A stretch of 64,000 nucleotides of DNA, from the NCBI RefSeq assembly GCF_963675585.1, contig NZ_OY776414.1, positions 3,079,001 to 3,143,000 of the forward strand. The letters run 5' to 3'. The notes beneath the pieces were generated by a model. That model was not told where the DNA came from. It saw only the letters and a list, made by a program, of their open reading frames with translations, and made no database searches. The translations under genes were made by a program, and so were the position numbers. The stretch is from an uncultured Draconibacterium sp. GTDB lineage: Bacteria; Bacteroidota; Bacteroidia; Bacteroidales; Prolixibacteraceae. This document shows positions 8,364-16,947 of the stretch, piece by piece; positions within the stretch are counted from its first letter, which is position 1, and every line of letters begins with the position of its first letter.

Positions 8364-10834
8364 TGCAAATTTTATCACTTTCAGAACTTACCCGAATTAT
8401 TGAAGGTCAACTTTTTGAGTCGGCCAGCAATTATCAGTTTTCAATTTCGAAAGTGGTAACCGACAGCCGAACCTTTTTTAAAAGTAACAAGCCTGTTTTT
8501 ATTGCTCTGATTGGCCCCACAAACAACGGGCACAAATACATTCCGCAACTGCAGGAAAAAGGAATGAAGATTTTTATAGTGTCTGACAAAAGTGCTGTAA
8601 ACAAAAACGCCACATTTATTCTGGTTGACGACACAAAAAAAGCACTTCAGAAACTGGCAGCACACAATCGGAATTTATTCGATTTTCCGGTAATCGGCAT
8701 AACCGGCAGCAACGGAAAGACCATAATCAAGGAGTGGTTGTACGATATATTATCGGCCGAATACAAAATTGTTCGCAGTCCCAAAAGTTACAACTCGCAG
8801 ATTGGAGTTCCTTTGTCGGTTTTATTGATGAACGATGAAAATAACCTGGGAATATTTGAAGCCGGGATTTCAGAACCCGGAGAGATGCAAAATCTGGAAA
8901 GGATAATTTCGCCAACCATTGGAATTTTAACAAACATTGGCGATGCACACCAGGAAAATTTTCGTTCAACACCTGAAAAGTTGGAGGAAAAATTACGTTT
9001 ATTTGAGAACTGCGAATGTTTGGTATTCAGAACCGATACAGAATATATTGCAAAACATACCACTGATTTTTGTGATAAACATTCCATACAAAAAATTAGC
9101 TGGACACTTGAAAACAGAGATGCGCACATTCGTTTTTCGAGCGAAACCAAAATGCGATCCACAATTCTGGAAGCAAGTGTAAATGACCAGAAAATGGAAT
9201 TTGAAATTCCGTTTACCGACGCATCTGCGATTGAAAACGCCTGTCATTGTTTTGCGTGCCTCGTTGCACTGCATAAAAATCCGAACACTTTTGCAGGCAA
9301 ATTTGAGCAACTTCAACCGGTTGCCATGCGGCTCGAAATTAAACAGGGCATTAACAATTGTGTGCTTATAAACGATTATTACAACTCCGATTTAAATTCG
9401 CTTACCATCGCTCTTTCGGTTCTAAAACAACAGGCGGCGCAGGAACATCTACAAAAACAGGTTATTTTATCCGACATTCAACAAACCGGACTGGAAAAGA
9501 ATATTTTGTACAAAAAAGTAAATGAGCTACTGCTTGAATGGGGAATCGACAAAATAACAGGAGTTGGGCCGGATATTACAAAGAACAAAAATGAATTTAC
9601 AATAGCGGCAGATTTTTATCACAGCCGTCCCGATTTTGAACAACGCTTTAAACGAAGCGAATTCAATTCTTCGGTAATTTTGATAAAAGGGGCACGTCAA
9701 TTTGAATTCGAAAAGATTTCAGGATTGCTTCAGCAAAAAGCACATCAAACGGTTTTGGAAATAAATCTGAATGCTTTGATCAACAACCTCACTGCCTTTC
9801 GGAACCTGCTTCAACCCACCACCAAAATAATGGTAATGGTAAAAGCTTTTTCGTATGGCAGCGGCGATGTTGAAATTGCACGTTTACTGCAATACCAGAA
9901 TGTTGATTATTTGGCTGTTGCTGTTGCCGACGAAGGTGTTCAGCTGCGCAATGCAGGCATTTCGCTGCCCATTGTTGTGATGAATCCGGAACAGGACAGT
10001 TACCAAAATATTATTGATTACCAGCTACAGCCCAATATTTACAGCTTTGGTTTGTTGCAGAGTTTTACAAATGCTGTTTCTGAAAATGGCCTGCAAAATT
10101 ATCCCGTTCATTTAAAAATTGACACAGGAATGAATCGTTTGGGATTAAAAACCGATAATGAAATCCGGCAAATCATCGGCATTTTGAAAGCTTCAAATCA
10201 GTTAAAAATTCAATCGGTATTCTCGCACCTTGTTGGTAGCGACGATCCTGCTCTTGATGCATTTACCCAAAGTCAGTTCACCCGCTTTGAAGAATGTGTG
10301 GCACTTATAACAACATCTTTTGACTATAAAATTGAACGTCATATTCTGAACTCTGCCGGAATTGAACGGTTTGCAAACAAACAATTCGACATGGTACGTT
10401 TGGGCATTGGATTGTATGGTATTTCTCAAACCGGAATGCCGCTGGAAAATATTGGCACCTTAAAAAGCACCATTTCGCAGGTAAAGGAAGTCAGCCCAAA
10501 CGAAACAGTTGGTTACAACCGAAAGGGAAAAGTGAATGCAAAAAGTAAAATTGCCATAGTTCCGGTGGGTTATGCCGACGGACTTGACAGAAAACTTGGC
10601 AACAGAAATGGTTTTGCATTTGTAAATGAAAAGCTGGTCCCGATAATTGGCAACATTTGTATGGACATGTTAATGCTCGATATTAGCGGAGTGGAAACAA
10701 AACCGGGCGATGTGGTTGAATTTTTCGGTCCGCATATTTCAATTACAAAACTGGCCGAACAAGTTGGTACTATTCCATACGAAATATTAACCGGCATATC
10801 GCAGCGGGTAAAACGCATTTACGTGCAGGAGTGA
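8363..10834 (+). CDS. murF-alr: Bifunctional MurF ligase / alanine racemase fusion
   Basis: An 823-residue fusion. The N-terminal part (about 1-450) is MurF, which adds D-Ala-D-Ala to UDP-MurNAc-tripeptide: the ATP loop is GITGSNGKTIIKEWL, followed by GIFEAGISEPGEM and GILTNIGDAH. The C-terminal part (about 455-823) is a fold-type III PLP alanine racemase: MVMVKAFSYGSGDVEIARLL holds the PLP lysine, HLKIDTGMNRLGL follows, and VRLGIGLYGI and VPVGYADGLDRKLG lie near the C-terminus. The racemase supplies D-Ala for the dipeptide that MurF uses, so the fusion links two steps of cell-wall precursor synthesis. This fusion is a known feature of Bacteroidota. It is the second gene of the tdk operon. 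No frameshift separates the halves. Confidence 0.96.
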   Translation: MQILSLSELTRIIEGQLFESASNYQFSISKVVTDSRTFFKSNKPVFIALIGPTNNGHKYIPQLQEKGMKIFIVSDKSAVNKNATFILVDDTKKALQKLAAHNRNLFDFPVIGITGSNGKTIIKEWLYDILSAEYKIVRSPKSYNSQIGVPLSVLLMNDENNLGIFEAGISEPGEMQNLERIISPTIGILTNIGDAHQENFRSTPEKLEEKLRLFENCECLVFRTDTEYIAKHTTDFCDKHSIQKISWTLENRDAHIRFSSETKMRSTILEASVNDQKMEFEIPFTDASAIENACHCFACLVALHKNPNTFAGKFEQLQPVAMRLEIKQGINNCVLINDYYNSDLNSLTIALSVLKQQAAQEHLQKQVILSDIQQTGLEKNILYKKVNELLLEWGIDKITGVGPDITKNKNEFTIAADFYHSRPDFEQRFKRSEFNSSVILIKGARQFEFEKISGLLQQKAHQTVLEINLNALINNLTAFRNLLQPTTKIMVMVKAFSYGSGDVEIARLLQYQNVDYLAVAVADEGVQLRNAGISLPIVVMNPEQDSYQNIIDYQLQPNIYSFGLLQSFTNAVSENGLQNYPVHLKIDTGMNRLGLKTDNEIRQIIGILKASNQLKIQSVFSHLVGSDDPALDAFTQSQFTRFEECVALITTSFDYKIERHILNSAGIERFANKQFDMVRLGIGLYGISQTGMPLENIGTLKSTISQVKEVSPNETVGYNRKGKVNAKSKIAIVPVGYADGLDRKLGNRNGFAFVNEKLVPIIGNICMDMLMLDISGVETKPGDVVEFFGPHISITKLAEQVGTIPYEILTGISQRVKRIYVQE

Positions 10835-11021
10835 GAAGGAAAGTTAGAAGTGAGAAAAGAGAACCAGGAACAAAGAGTTGGACAGGTGGTTTTTTAGATT
10901 TTCAGACTACCAGACTTTTAGATTTCCGGACATTCTAATATTCCAACCTTCACTTTGTCCGGAAATAAACTAAAAATGCCACCCTGAAAATCAAAGTGGC
11001 ATTCAAATATCTTGTAAATTA

Positions 11022-11723
11022 TTATCCTAATTTACTGATTCGCTCCAAACGATTGGTGTCCAGAATTCTGATTTTGCGACCATCGATGGCAATCACCTTT
11101 TCGCTGGCAAAAGTAGATAAGGTACGTATTGCATTCGATGTGGTCATGTTCGAAAGATTGGCAATGTCTTCACGCGAAAGGAAAGCTCGCAAGGTGGTTC
11201 CGTCGTGTTCAAAACCGTATTTGTCTTTCAATAAAATCAATGATTCAGCCAACCTGCCCCGAATGTGTTTTTGTGTAAGTGTAACGGTCCGGGCATTCGA
11301 AAAACCAAGTTCTTTACAGAGCTTACGAATTATTTTGTGCGAAAAATCGCTGTTTTTTAATGCGCGGTTGAAAATAAAATCGGGACTAACTGTACAAATC
11401 AACGACTCTTCCAAAGTAACAGCCGAACCATTGTGTGTTTCTTCTCCCAGCAATGCACGGTAACCGATTAGTCCAAGTGGTTTGGTCATCCGAATAATTT
11501 GTTCGCGACCACCAACCCCTTCTTTGAAAATTTTGACCTTCCCATCTACCAACAGTAAAAACCCATTTGGTTTATCACCTTCTTTAAAAATAAACTCATT
11601 TTTTTTATAATGCGAAAGCGAAATATGATGCTGAAGTTCCTCTTTTTCTTCTTGATTTAAAAGATAAAATATTGACTTCGGATTTTCAACAATATCTTTT
11701 AGCCCCAGTTCTGAATTTAACAT
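11022..11723 (-). CDS. Crp/Fnr family transcriptional regulator
   Basis: A 233-residue regulator with an N-terminal cyclic-nucleotide-binding beta-roll (FIFKEGDKPNGFLLLVDGKV, about residues 42-62) and a C-terminal winged helix (about 160-225) with the recognition region FLSREDIANLSNMTTSNAIR. No Cys cluster for a 4Fe-4S centre is seen, so it is not a classical oxygen-sensing Fnr; the effector is unknown. It is a lone gene. It has its own -7 box about 27 bases upstream, and nadE upstream is on the same strand. Its targets cannot be told from the sequence. Confidence 0.88.
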   Translation of the reverse strand: MLNSELGLKDIVENPKSIFYLLNQEEKEELQHHISLSHYKKNEFIFKEGDKPNGFLLLVDGKVKIFKEGVGGREQIIRMTKPLGLIGYRALLGEETHNGSAVTLEESLICTVSPDFIFNRALKNSDFSHKIIRKLCKELGFSNARTVTLTQKHIRGRLAESLILLKDKYGFEHDGTTLRAFLSREDIANLSNMTTSNAIRTLSTFASEKVIAIDGRKIRILDTNRLERISKLG

Positions 11724-11749
11724 ATATCGGTCTGTATGTTTTATAGCAT

Positions 11750-11757
11750 CAAAGCTA
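11750..11757 (-). promoter_or_regulatory. -7 box for the Crp/Fnr gene
   Basis: On the minus strand the octamer is TAGCTTTG, an exact TAnnTTTG match, 27 bases from the ATG at 11723. This gives a leader of about 20 bases. Confidence 0.5.
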
Positions 11758-11862
11758 AAAAAAAATGTGAAATTAGCTTCTTTTTTAACGGTTATTTTAC
11801 ATCACTCCTGAATAATATCATGTATTATTTTTATTGTACGAATGACAATTTATGGGTTTTTG

Positions 11863-13506
11863 TTAATAACGGGCAACCAATGGCATTTTCCGGCCAAATC
11901 CAAAAGCTTTTGAACTTACTCTTAAAATAGGTGCTGCCTGAAAACGTTTGTATTCGTTCATATTCACCATTCGAATCACCCGACGTACAACTTCCTCGTC
12001 GAAGCCCAAGGCAGTAATTTCCTTTGGCGATTTATTTAACTCGATGTAATTAAAAAGCATCTCGTCCAAATCTTTATAATCGGGCAACGAATCGGTGTCT
12101 TTTTGATCGGGGCGCAATTCGGCAGAAGGTGGTTTTACAATCGTATTTTCAGGAATCACTTCACTGTCCTTATTCATAAAACGCGATAGTTTAAATACAT
12201 CCATTTTATACACATCGCCCAGCACTGCCATGCCTCCGTTCATATCGCCATACAATGTTCCGTAACCTACGGCACTTTCGCTTTTGTTGGTTGTATTTAA
12301 CAGAATATGCCCAAACTTATTCGAAATAGCCATTACATAAATTCCACGGGCACGCGCTTGTATATTTTCTTCAGTTACACCGGGCGAAGTTCCTTCAAAC
12401 AGCGGTGCAAGTGTTTTTTCAAATTCATCAACTGCACTCTGAATATTTACAATATCGTAGCGAATGCCAAGATTTTCAGCCAAAACACGGGCATCTTCAA
12501 TACTATGGTCGCTCGAATATTTCGACGGCATTAAAAGTACACGCACATTTTCGGCCCCCAGTGCACGAACTGCCAACACCACAGTTACCGCCGAGTCAAT
12601 TCCACCCGACAATCCAAGTGTGGCCTGTTTAAAACCCATTTTCCGGAAATAGTCGCGAATTCCCAGAACCAGTGCATCGTGTATTTTTTCAATGTAACCG
12701 GCTTTCTCCTTAACCTGTTTTTCTCCAATATTGCCCGTGTCAACCACCAGTCGGTCTTCTTCAAAATACTTTAGTTCCTTAACAATGTCTCCGTTTTTAT
12801 CAATAAAAACCGATCCCCCGTCAAAAATCAACTCGGTTTGTGCACCCACCTGGTTACAATACAAAATAGGCACATCGTATTTTTTTGCTTTCGAAATCAA
12901 TACATTTTTACGCCAGCCCTCCTGGTTATACGAAAAAGGCGATGCCGATAAATTCACCACAAAATCGGGATTGAACCGCGCCAGCTCTTCCATGGGTGAA
13001 ACTTCGTACAGTTTGTCCTTCCCAAATTCGTTGGCGGTGGGTTGTTCATCCCACAAATCTTCGCAAATGGTTACGGCAATTTTTTCGCCTTTGTACTCCA
13101 CTACTTCAAAGCTACGGTTGGGCTCAAAATGACGGTATTCATCAAAAATATCGTAAGTGGGTAACAAGGTTTTATTGTGTACACTCTGTATTTTTCCTTC
13201 GGCCAAAAAGAAAGCCGAGTTAAAAAGTTTTTTGCCCCGTTCGTTTTCGTTTATACGGGGTGCACCCACCAATGCGGCAATCCCCACACAACTTTTGGCA
13301 ATTACAGCAACCGCATCTTCGGCTTTTTGTATAAACTCCTTTTTTTCCAACAAATCGTGCGGATAATAACCCGTTACCGACAGTTCCGAAAAAAGAACCA
13401 TATCAACTCCCTCTTTTTTCGACTTTTCAATTTCAGAAATTATTTTTTCCGAGTTTCCTTCAAAATCGCCAATGGTATAATTCAACTGGGCAAATGTAAC
13501 TTTCAT
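11863..13506 (-). CDS. nadE: Glutamine-dependent NAD+ synthetase
   Basis: A 547-residue enzyme joining a nitrilase-type glutaminase (about 1-265) to an NAD synthetase ATP-pyrophosphatase. The glutaminase triad regions are LFSELSVTGYYPHDLL (Glu), HNKTLLPTYDIFDEYRHF (Lys) and AVTICEDLWDEQP (Cys). The synthetase P-loop is LGLSGGIDSAVTVVLA, followed by LLNTTNKSESAVGYGTLYGD. It amidates nicotinic acid adenine dinucleotide with ammonia channelled from glutamine. The start at 13504-13506 is preferred over an ATG nine codons upstream because it begins the domain directly and leaves the -7 box at 13531-13538 outside the gene. It is divergent from gldB; a heptamer repeat array abuts its start. Confidence 0.95.
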   Translation of the reverse strand: MKVTFAQLNYTIGDFEGNSEKIISEIEKSKKEGVDMVLFSELSVTGYYPHDLLEKKEFIQKAEDAVAVIAKSCVGIAALVGAPRINENERGKKLFNSAFFLAEGKIQSVHNKTLLPTYDIFDEYRHFEPNRSFEVVEYKGEKIAVTICEDLWDEQPTANEFGKDKLYEVSPMEELARFNPDFVVNLSASPFSYNQEGWRKNVLISKAKKYDVPILYCNQVGAQTELIFDGGSVFIDKNGDIVKELKYFEEDRLVVDTGNIGEKQVKEKAGYIEKIHDALVLGIRDYFRKMGFKQATLGLSGGIDSAVTVVLAVRALGAENVRVLLMPSKYSSDHSIEDARVLAENLGIRYDIVNIQSAVDEFEKTLAPLFEGTSPGVTEENIQARARGIYVMAISNKFGHILLNTTNKSESAVGYGTLYGDMNGGMAVLGDVYKMDVFKLSRFMNKDSEVIPENTIVKPPSAELRPDQKDTDSLPDYKDLDEMLFNYIELNKSPKEITALGFDEEVVRRVIRMVNMNEYKRFQAAPILRVSSKAFGFGRKMPLVARY

Positions 13507-13511
13507 AACTA

Positions 13512-13595
13512 CAGTTTCAAGTTTCGAGTTCAAAGATAAAAGTTTAGAGTTTAGAATTCAGAGTTTAGAGTTTAGAGTTTAGAGTTTAGAGTTGT
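13512..13595. repeat. Heptanucleotide tandem array, type GAGTTTA
   Basis: Twelve consecutive 7-base units can be read in one register starting at 13512: CAGTTTC, AAGTTTC, GAGTTCA, AAGATAA, AAGTTTA, then mostly GAGTTTA. Units near nadE are degenerate and the distal ones identical, as expected for slippage at one end. Related arrays lie at 14811-14894 and 55421-55448. Confidence 0.8.
13531..13538 (-). promoter_or_regulatory. -7 box for nadE, inside a heptamer array
   Basis: The minus strand reads TATCTTTG, an exact TAnnTTTG match, 25 bases from the chosen nadE ATG. It falls within the heptad-periodic DNA at 13512-13595, so the repeat may supply or modulate the promoter. Confidence 0.45.
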
Positions 13596-13777
13596 TTGTA
13601 CGCCTCCTTTTCTTATTCCTCTTCCTTCAATCTATTATCAATCTTTATTCAACCTTCTTCAATCTCCTTCAAACAATTCAATCTCCCTTCAATCTTTTAC
13701 CTTGCAAAAGTTCAATTTTTAGTTCAAATTCGCAATATTATTTGGCGCTAAGCGTATTGATTTAAATTAGATGTAAA

Positions 13778-14794
13778 ATGAGAGCTGTTAAAATCCTGTT
13801 TCTTCTTGCCGTTGTTATTACTTTATTTTCTGCCTGCAAACACAATCCGTTAAAAGTTGACATTTCGGATATCGACAAGGAAGTGGAAGTGGTTCCATTT
13901 GATGAAGGACTTTTTTCGCTTGAAGGCAAAGACACTTTGCAGGCATTTGTTGAATTGAGCAATGCGCATCCCGATTTTTTCAACCTCTACACGTACCGCA
14001 TTATTAAAATTGGGGGAATTGGCGACGAGCAGTTTGGCGAATTAATGAAAGCCTTTATTACCGACACTATGATTCAGGATGTAAAAGCGCTCACCGACAA
14101 AGCATTTTCGAACTACACCAAACTGGAAAAACAACTTAAAAAAGCATTTAAATACTACTCGTATCATTTCCCTGACAAAGAATTGCCTACCATTTACACC
14201 TATGTTTCGGGCTTTAACCAATCGGTGGTAACTGCTGAAAACATTATCGGAATAAGCCTTGACAAATACCTGGGCCGCAACTGCGGGTACTACCAGCAGT
14301 TGAGCACTACCCCGCAATACAAAGTGCAAAACATGCACAAAAACAAAATTTTAAGCGATGTGGCTTTTGCCTGGGGAATTACAGAATTTGAAGAGCCCAA
14401 CGCGGCTACTAACCTATTGGGTAACATGATACAAAAAGGGAAATTAATGTATTTGGTTGATGCCATGCTACCTGCTGTTCCCGATTCGTTTAAAATTGGC
14501 TACACCCCGCAGCAACTGGAATGGTGCCAGATGAACGAACCCCAAATGTGGACCTACCTGATTGAAAAAGAAATGCTGTACACCACCAAACGTATGAGCA
14601 TTGTCCGATACATAAATGATGCGCCATCAACCAGTGGATTTCCGCTCGATTCACCGGGCCGTACCGGTGTTTGGATAGGTTGGCAAATTGTACGTCAGTA
14701 CATGAAAAAACATCCGGAAGTAACTTTACCGCAATTAATGGCCAACAACAACTATCAGAAAATATTAAACGACTCGGGGTATAATCCGGAGTGA
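13778..14794 (+). CDS. gldB: GldB-like gliding motility lipoprotein
   Basis: A 338-residue lipoprotein with leader MRAVKILFLLAVVITLFSAC and lipobox Cys20. The body has the GldB pattern: VPFDEGLFSL, PDFFNLYTYRIIKIGG, YTYVSGFNQSVVTAENIIG with LDKYLGRNCGYY, and the C-terminal FPLDSPGRTGVWIGWQIVRQYM. GldB is needed for gliding and is tied to type IX secretion function in Flavobacterium; non-gliding Bacteroidota also carry homologues. It is divergent from nadE, an arrangement also seen in related genomes. The usual companion gldC is not next to it here. Whether the host glides cannot be told. Confidence 0.85.
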   Translation: MRAVKILFLLAVVITLFSACKHNPLKVDISDIDKEVEVVPFDEGLFSLEGKDTLQAFVELSNAHPDFFNLYTYRIIKIGGIGDEQFGELMKAFITDTMIQDVKALTDKAFSNYTKLEKQLKKAFKYYSYHFPDKELPTIYTYVSGFNQSVVTAENIIGISLDKYLGRNCGYYQQLSTTPQYKVQNMHKNKILSDVAFAWGITEFEEPNAATNLLGNMIQKGKLMYLVDAMLPAVPDSFKIGYTPQQLEWCQMNEPQMWTYLIEKEMLYTTKRMSIVRYINDAPSTSGFPLDSPGRTGVWIGWQIVRQYMKKHPEVTLPQLMANNNYQKILNDSGYNPE

Positions 14795-14810
14795 GGGAAG
14801 TAAGCAGTGG

Positions 14811-14894
14811 CAGTGTTCAGTGTTTAGTGTTCAGTGTTCAAAGGTTAGAGTTCAGAGGTTAGAGTTTAGTGTTCAGAGTTTAGAGTTTAGTGAT
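14811..14894. repeat. Heptanucleotide tandem array, type CAGTGTT/TAGAGTT
   Basis: Twelve consecutive 7-base units in one register just after the gldB stop: CAGTGTT, CAGTGTT, TAGTGTT, CAGTGTT, CAAAGGT, TAGAGTT, CAGAGGT, TAGAGTT, TAGTGTT, CAGAGTT, TAGAGTT, TAGTGAT. The unit is a variant of the one flanking nadE, so both ends of the nadE-gldB pair carry the same repeat family. Confidence 0.8.
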
Positions 14895-14918
14895 CGGTAT
14901 TCTGGTCCAGTTTCCGGC

Positions 14919-14946
14919 TGTCATTCTGAGCGAAGTCGAAGGATCG
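14919..14946. repeat. Dispersed intergenic element (TCATTCTGAGCGAAGTCGAA type)
   Basis: TCATTCTGAGCGAAGTCGAA followed by GGATC is a short sequence that I recognise as recurring in the intergenic DNA of many Bacteroidota and other bacteria. It is non-coding and its origin is uncertain. The rest of 14795-15479 holds only the two repeat arrays listed next to it and no gene. Confidence 0.5.
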
Positions 14947-15032
14947 GTTGCATAAGAGCCTTTTGAAAGTCATTGGTCATTGAATATTCTTTAATCCGGA
15001 TTACTGGATTGACGGATACTGCGATACGGCAC

Positions 15033-15326
15033 CTAATAAAATTTCACGTCAGATTACTTCCTGCTGATTTATGTGGAGCTATCCTACCTCAAAAATTGCC
15101 ATCGCAGAATTGAGCGTGCTTATCCTACACCAAAAGTTGCCAGCCGCTGATTTGCAGGAGCCAATCTTTTATAAAAGTTTCCCTCTCGCTGTGTTGCAGG
15201 AGCATTTCTGACGGAAAAAGTTAGCGCTCGCTGAATGACAGGAACAAAACCTATCCATCAGGTAGACTCACGCAGAATTGCGGCTGACAATCCTACGGAA
15301 AAAGTTGCTAGCCGCAGATTTACCAG
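15033..15326. repeat. Degenerate 42-bp tandem repeat, seven units
   Basis: Seven consecutive units of 42 bases start at 15033, 15075, 15117, 15159, 15201, 15243 and 15285. Shared blocks are AATCCTAC, then AAAAGTTGC, then CGCTGATTTGCAGG or close variants (for example CGCAGATTT). Units 2-4 and 6 are the best preserved; the first and last are worn. The period is 14 codons, but no frame gives a convincing protein with a start. No constant-repeat/variable-spacer pattern exists, so it is not CRISPR. Confidence 0.75.
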
Positions 15327-15479
15327 AACCTATATTTCAACGTTTTACGTGTTTTTGGCATTTTATTAACGCTTCAAGGTCTTTTAAGACACTTGAAGGT
15401 TTTACTAAAAACAAAAGATTCCATCATTTTGCAGAGATGGAATCTTTTTCTACGAAAAACTGATTATAACGACTGATTA

Positions 15480-16157
15480 CTATACCGTGCGGTCGATTAG
15501 TTCTTTTATTTTTGGAAGAACCGTGCCAAGAGCGTCGTTGTTGGTCATGCGGTAGTAGCCCGGTAGAATTTCAAGCAGATCTTTTATGCTTTGCTCCAAA
15601 TCGCCACGCACAGCTGTCATCGAACTTATTTGTTCCATTTCGGTGTTATGCTCCAACTGCTCCTGACGCAACGTATCAAATTCGGCTTGCGAAGTGTTGA
15701 GCAAATCAACATAATCTGTCATGCCTAACAGAGCCACGCGTGCAGCCTGTTTACCGGTGAGTTCCTTTAACAAGGTTTTCATCAATGACGACTGTTCATC
15801 ATAGCCCTCGCGGTTAAGGTTCCAGCCCACTTTGGCAATTACTTTTTCCAGCTCTACGGCAGCTTCCTGTTTTTCGGCATTGGGATGCAACAGGTAGGCC
15901 TGGGTAATGTATTTTACCCCGCGAAACACGTTATCGCGTTTCAGGTCGGCTGCCCCCAGAGCTTCGGTTTGTTGTTGCGCCACCTGCTTCGCAATGGCAT
16001 TGGCCGAGGTATCTACACACACCACCAGGGCATGTTTAAACGGATCGTAAATAACAGAAATTGTTTCGCCAAGCGGTGCAAGCAGGGCATCGAGGCTTTG
16101 GGCAAACGACAGCAATTCGGCATTTGTTAGCCCCGAAAGATTGAAAGTTAAAATCAT
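15480..16157 (-). CDS. DUF6261-like Bacteroidota protein
   Basis: A 225-residue soluble protein with no signal peptide, predicted all-helical: FNLSGLTNAELLSFAQSLDA at the N-terminus, RDNVFRGVKYITQAYLLHP in the middle, and a heptad-rich C-terminal half (TLRQEQLEHNTEMEQISSMT). The opening and length resemble the DUF6261 family of Bacteroidota, which has no assigned function; these genes often appear as multiple copies in intergenic-rich accessory DNA. The match is from memory and moderate. It sits alone between a tandem-repeat field and the RAYT element, so nothing about its role follows from neighbours. Confidence 0.65.
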   Translation of the reverse strand: MILTFNLSGLTNAELLSFAQSLDALLAPLGETISVIYDPFKHALVVCVDTSANAIAKQVAQQQTEALGAADLKRDNVFRGVKYITQAYLLHPNAEKQEAAVELEKVIAKVGWNLNREGYDEQSSLMKTLLKELTGKQAARVALLGMTDYVDLLNTSQAEFDTLRQEQLEHNTEMEQISSMTAVRGDLEQSIKDLLEILPGYYRMTNNDALGTVLPKIKELIDRTV

Positions 16158-16218
16158 AATTTATTGGTTTTTATATGAGTATTTGTGGGCGTGCTTTGGG
16201 CGGCCCGGTTAATTTTAG

Positions 16219-16253
16219 AACCTTTTCCAAAGTTTGGAGCTTTGGAAAAGGTT
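16219..16253. repeat. Perfect 14-bp hairpin element
   Basis: AACCTTTTCCAAAG and its exact reverse complement flank a 7-base loop (TTTGGAG). No T-run follows, so it is not a typical terminator. It resembles dispersed hairpin elements seen in Bacteroidota intergenic DNA. It lies between the DUF6261-like gene and a coding remnant. Confidence 0.75.
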
Positions 16254-16262
16254 AACTGAATC

Positions 16263-16319
16263 TTATTTCTTAACCACCAGTTTACCGGTCAGAATTTCGT
16301 CGTTGTATTTAGCACGTAC
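16263..16319 (-). pseudogene. 18-codon coding remnant resembling a T9SS tail end
   Basis: The minus strand reads VRAKYNDEILTGKLVVKK then stop, immediately downstream of the REP that ends the RAYT element. The TGKLVVKK ending is like the last strand of a type IX secretion C-terminal sorting domain. No start or upstream body exists here: the frame runs into the REP. It is best explained as the 3' end of a gene cut off by the RAYT/REP insertion. The tail assignment rests on few residues. Confidence 0.4.
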
Positions 16320-16347
16320 CGCTCCCGCGCGATTGTATCGCGTGGTT
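16319..16347. repeat. REP palindrome, copy 1
   Basis: Perfect inverted copy of 16950-16978 with an internal 9-bp stem and TGT loop; sits 2 bases from the RAYT stop codon. Confidence 0.85.
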
Positions 16348-16349
16348 CT

Positions 16350-16904
16350 CTATTTAACCACAATAACATCATCTAATATTCCTTTTTCTCCTGCATAATC
16401 GGCTGCACTACTGTATAAATAATCTTCTGCTCTAAATACCAGTCCTTCGTCAACAGGATTATTATGGATGTAATTAATCTTTTCATCAATAACTTTATTG
16501 CTCCATAATTCAACCGGGTTATTGTCATGCCTCCAAAACTGGTACTTATTTACATTTGATGTTTTATTCGCTACACGCTGAAAATGTTCCAACAAAAATT
16601 CCTTCCTGCTTTCTTGGGGATTATTTATTATTGCTTTTACAATTGCTTTACTGGTAAATCGTTTAAAGTCTCCATGAAGTAACTCTGGTTTCTGTTCTCC
16701 CGAACTCCTAAAAACCAGATGAACATGACTTGACATTATGCACCATGCAAATATTTCCATCCCTTTCTCTTTCTGACAATAATGTAAACTATCGAGAATG
16801 ATTTTTTTGTATTCATTTCGAGTAAATACATCTAACCATTCAATTATTGCAAAACTCACAAAGTATACACCGTCAGGATTATGAAACTTATAATTACGGC
16901 TCAT
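16350..16904 (-). CDS. REP-associated tyrosine transposase (RAYT), HUH/Y1 family
   Basis: A 184-residue Y1-type single-strand transposase. The HUH motif is MSSHVHLVF (His60 and His62), the family signature KINYIHNNPVDEGLV carries the catalytic Tyr (Tyr145), and YLYSSAADYAG is the conserved C-terminal motif of RAYTs. It would nick and move REP hairpins as single-stranded DNA. The length is right and no frameshift is seen, so the gene looks intact. It is bracketed by two perfect REP copies in inverse orientation. A RAYT is usually a single-copy, host-maintained relative of IS200/IS605 transposases rather than a multi-copy IS. Confidence 0.9.
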   Translation of the reverse strand: MSRNYKFHNPDGVYFVSFAIIEWLDVFTRNEYKKIILDSLHYCQKEKGMEIFAWCIMSSHVHLVFRSSGEQKPELLHGDFKRFTSKAIVKAIINNPQESRKEFLLEHFQRVANKTSNVNKYQFWRHDNNPVELWSNKVIDEKINYIHNNPVDEGLVFRAEDYLYSSAADYAGEKGILDDVIVVK

Positions 16905-16947
16905 TATGATGTTTAAAATTAATTCAATATCCTCTTTTTAATTGTTC

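Noticed and set aside
14919-14946. The TCATTCTGAGCGAAG element as a new mobile element
   Set aside because: It is a short motif familiar from many bacterial genomes, so listed only as a dispersed repeat.
15033-15326. The 42-bp repeats as a CRISPR array
   Set aside because: All parts of each unit vary together with no constant repeat and unique spacer, and no cas gene is nearby.
15278-15463. A 61-residue plus-strand ORF in the 42-bp repeats
   Set aside because: It begins at a non-ATG codon in the middle of the repeats with no domain or promoter.
16350-16904. IS200/IS605 insertion sequence with TnpB
   Set aside because: No tnpB or right-end structure; the YIHNNPV signature and the flanking REPs fit a RAYT.
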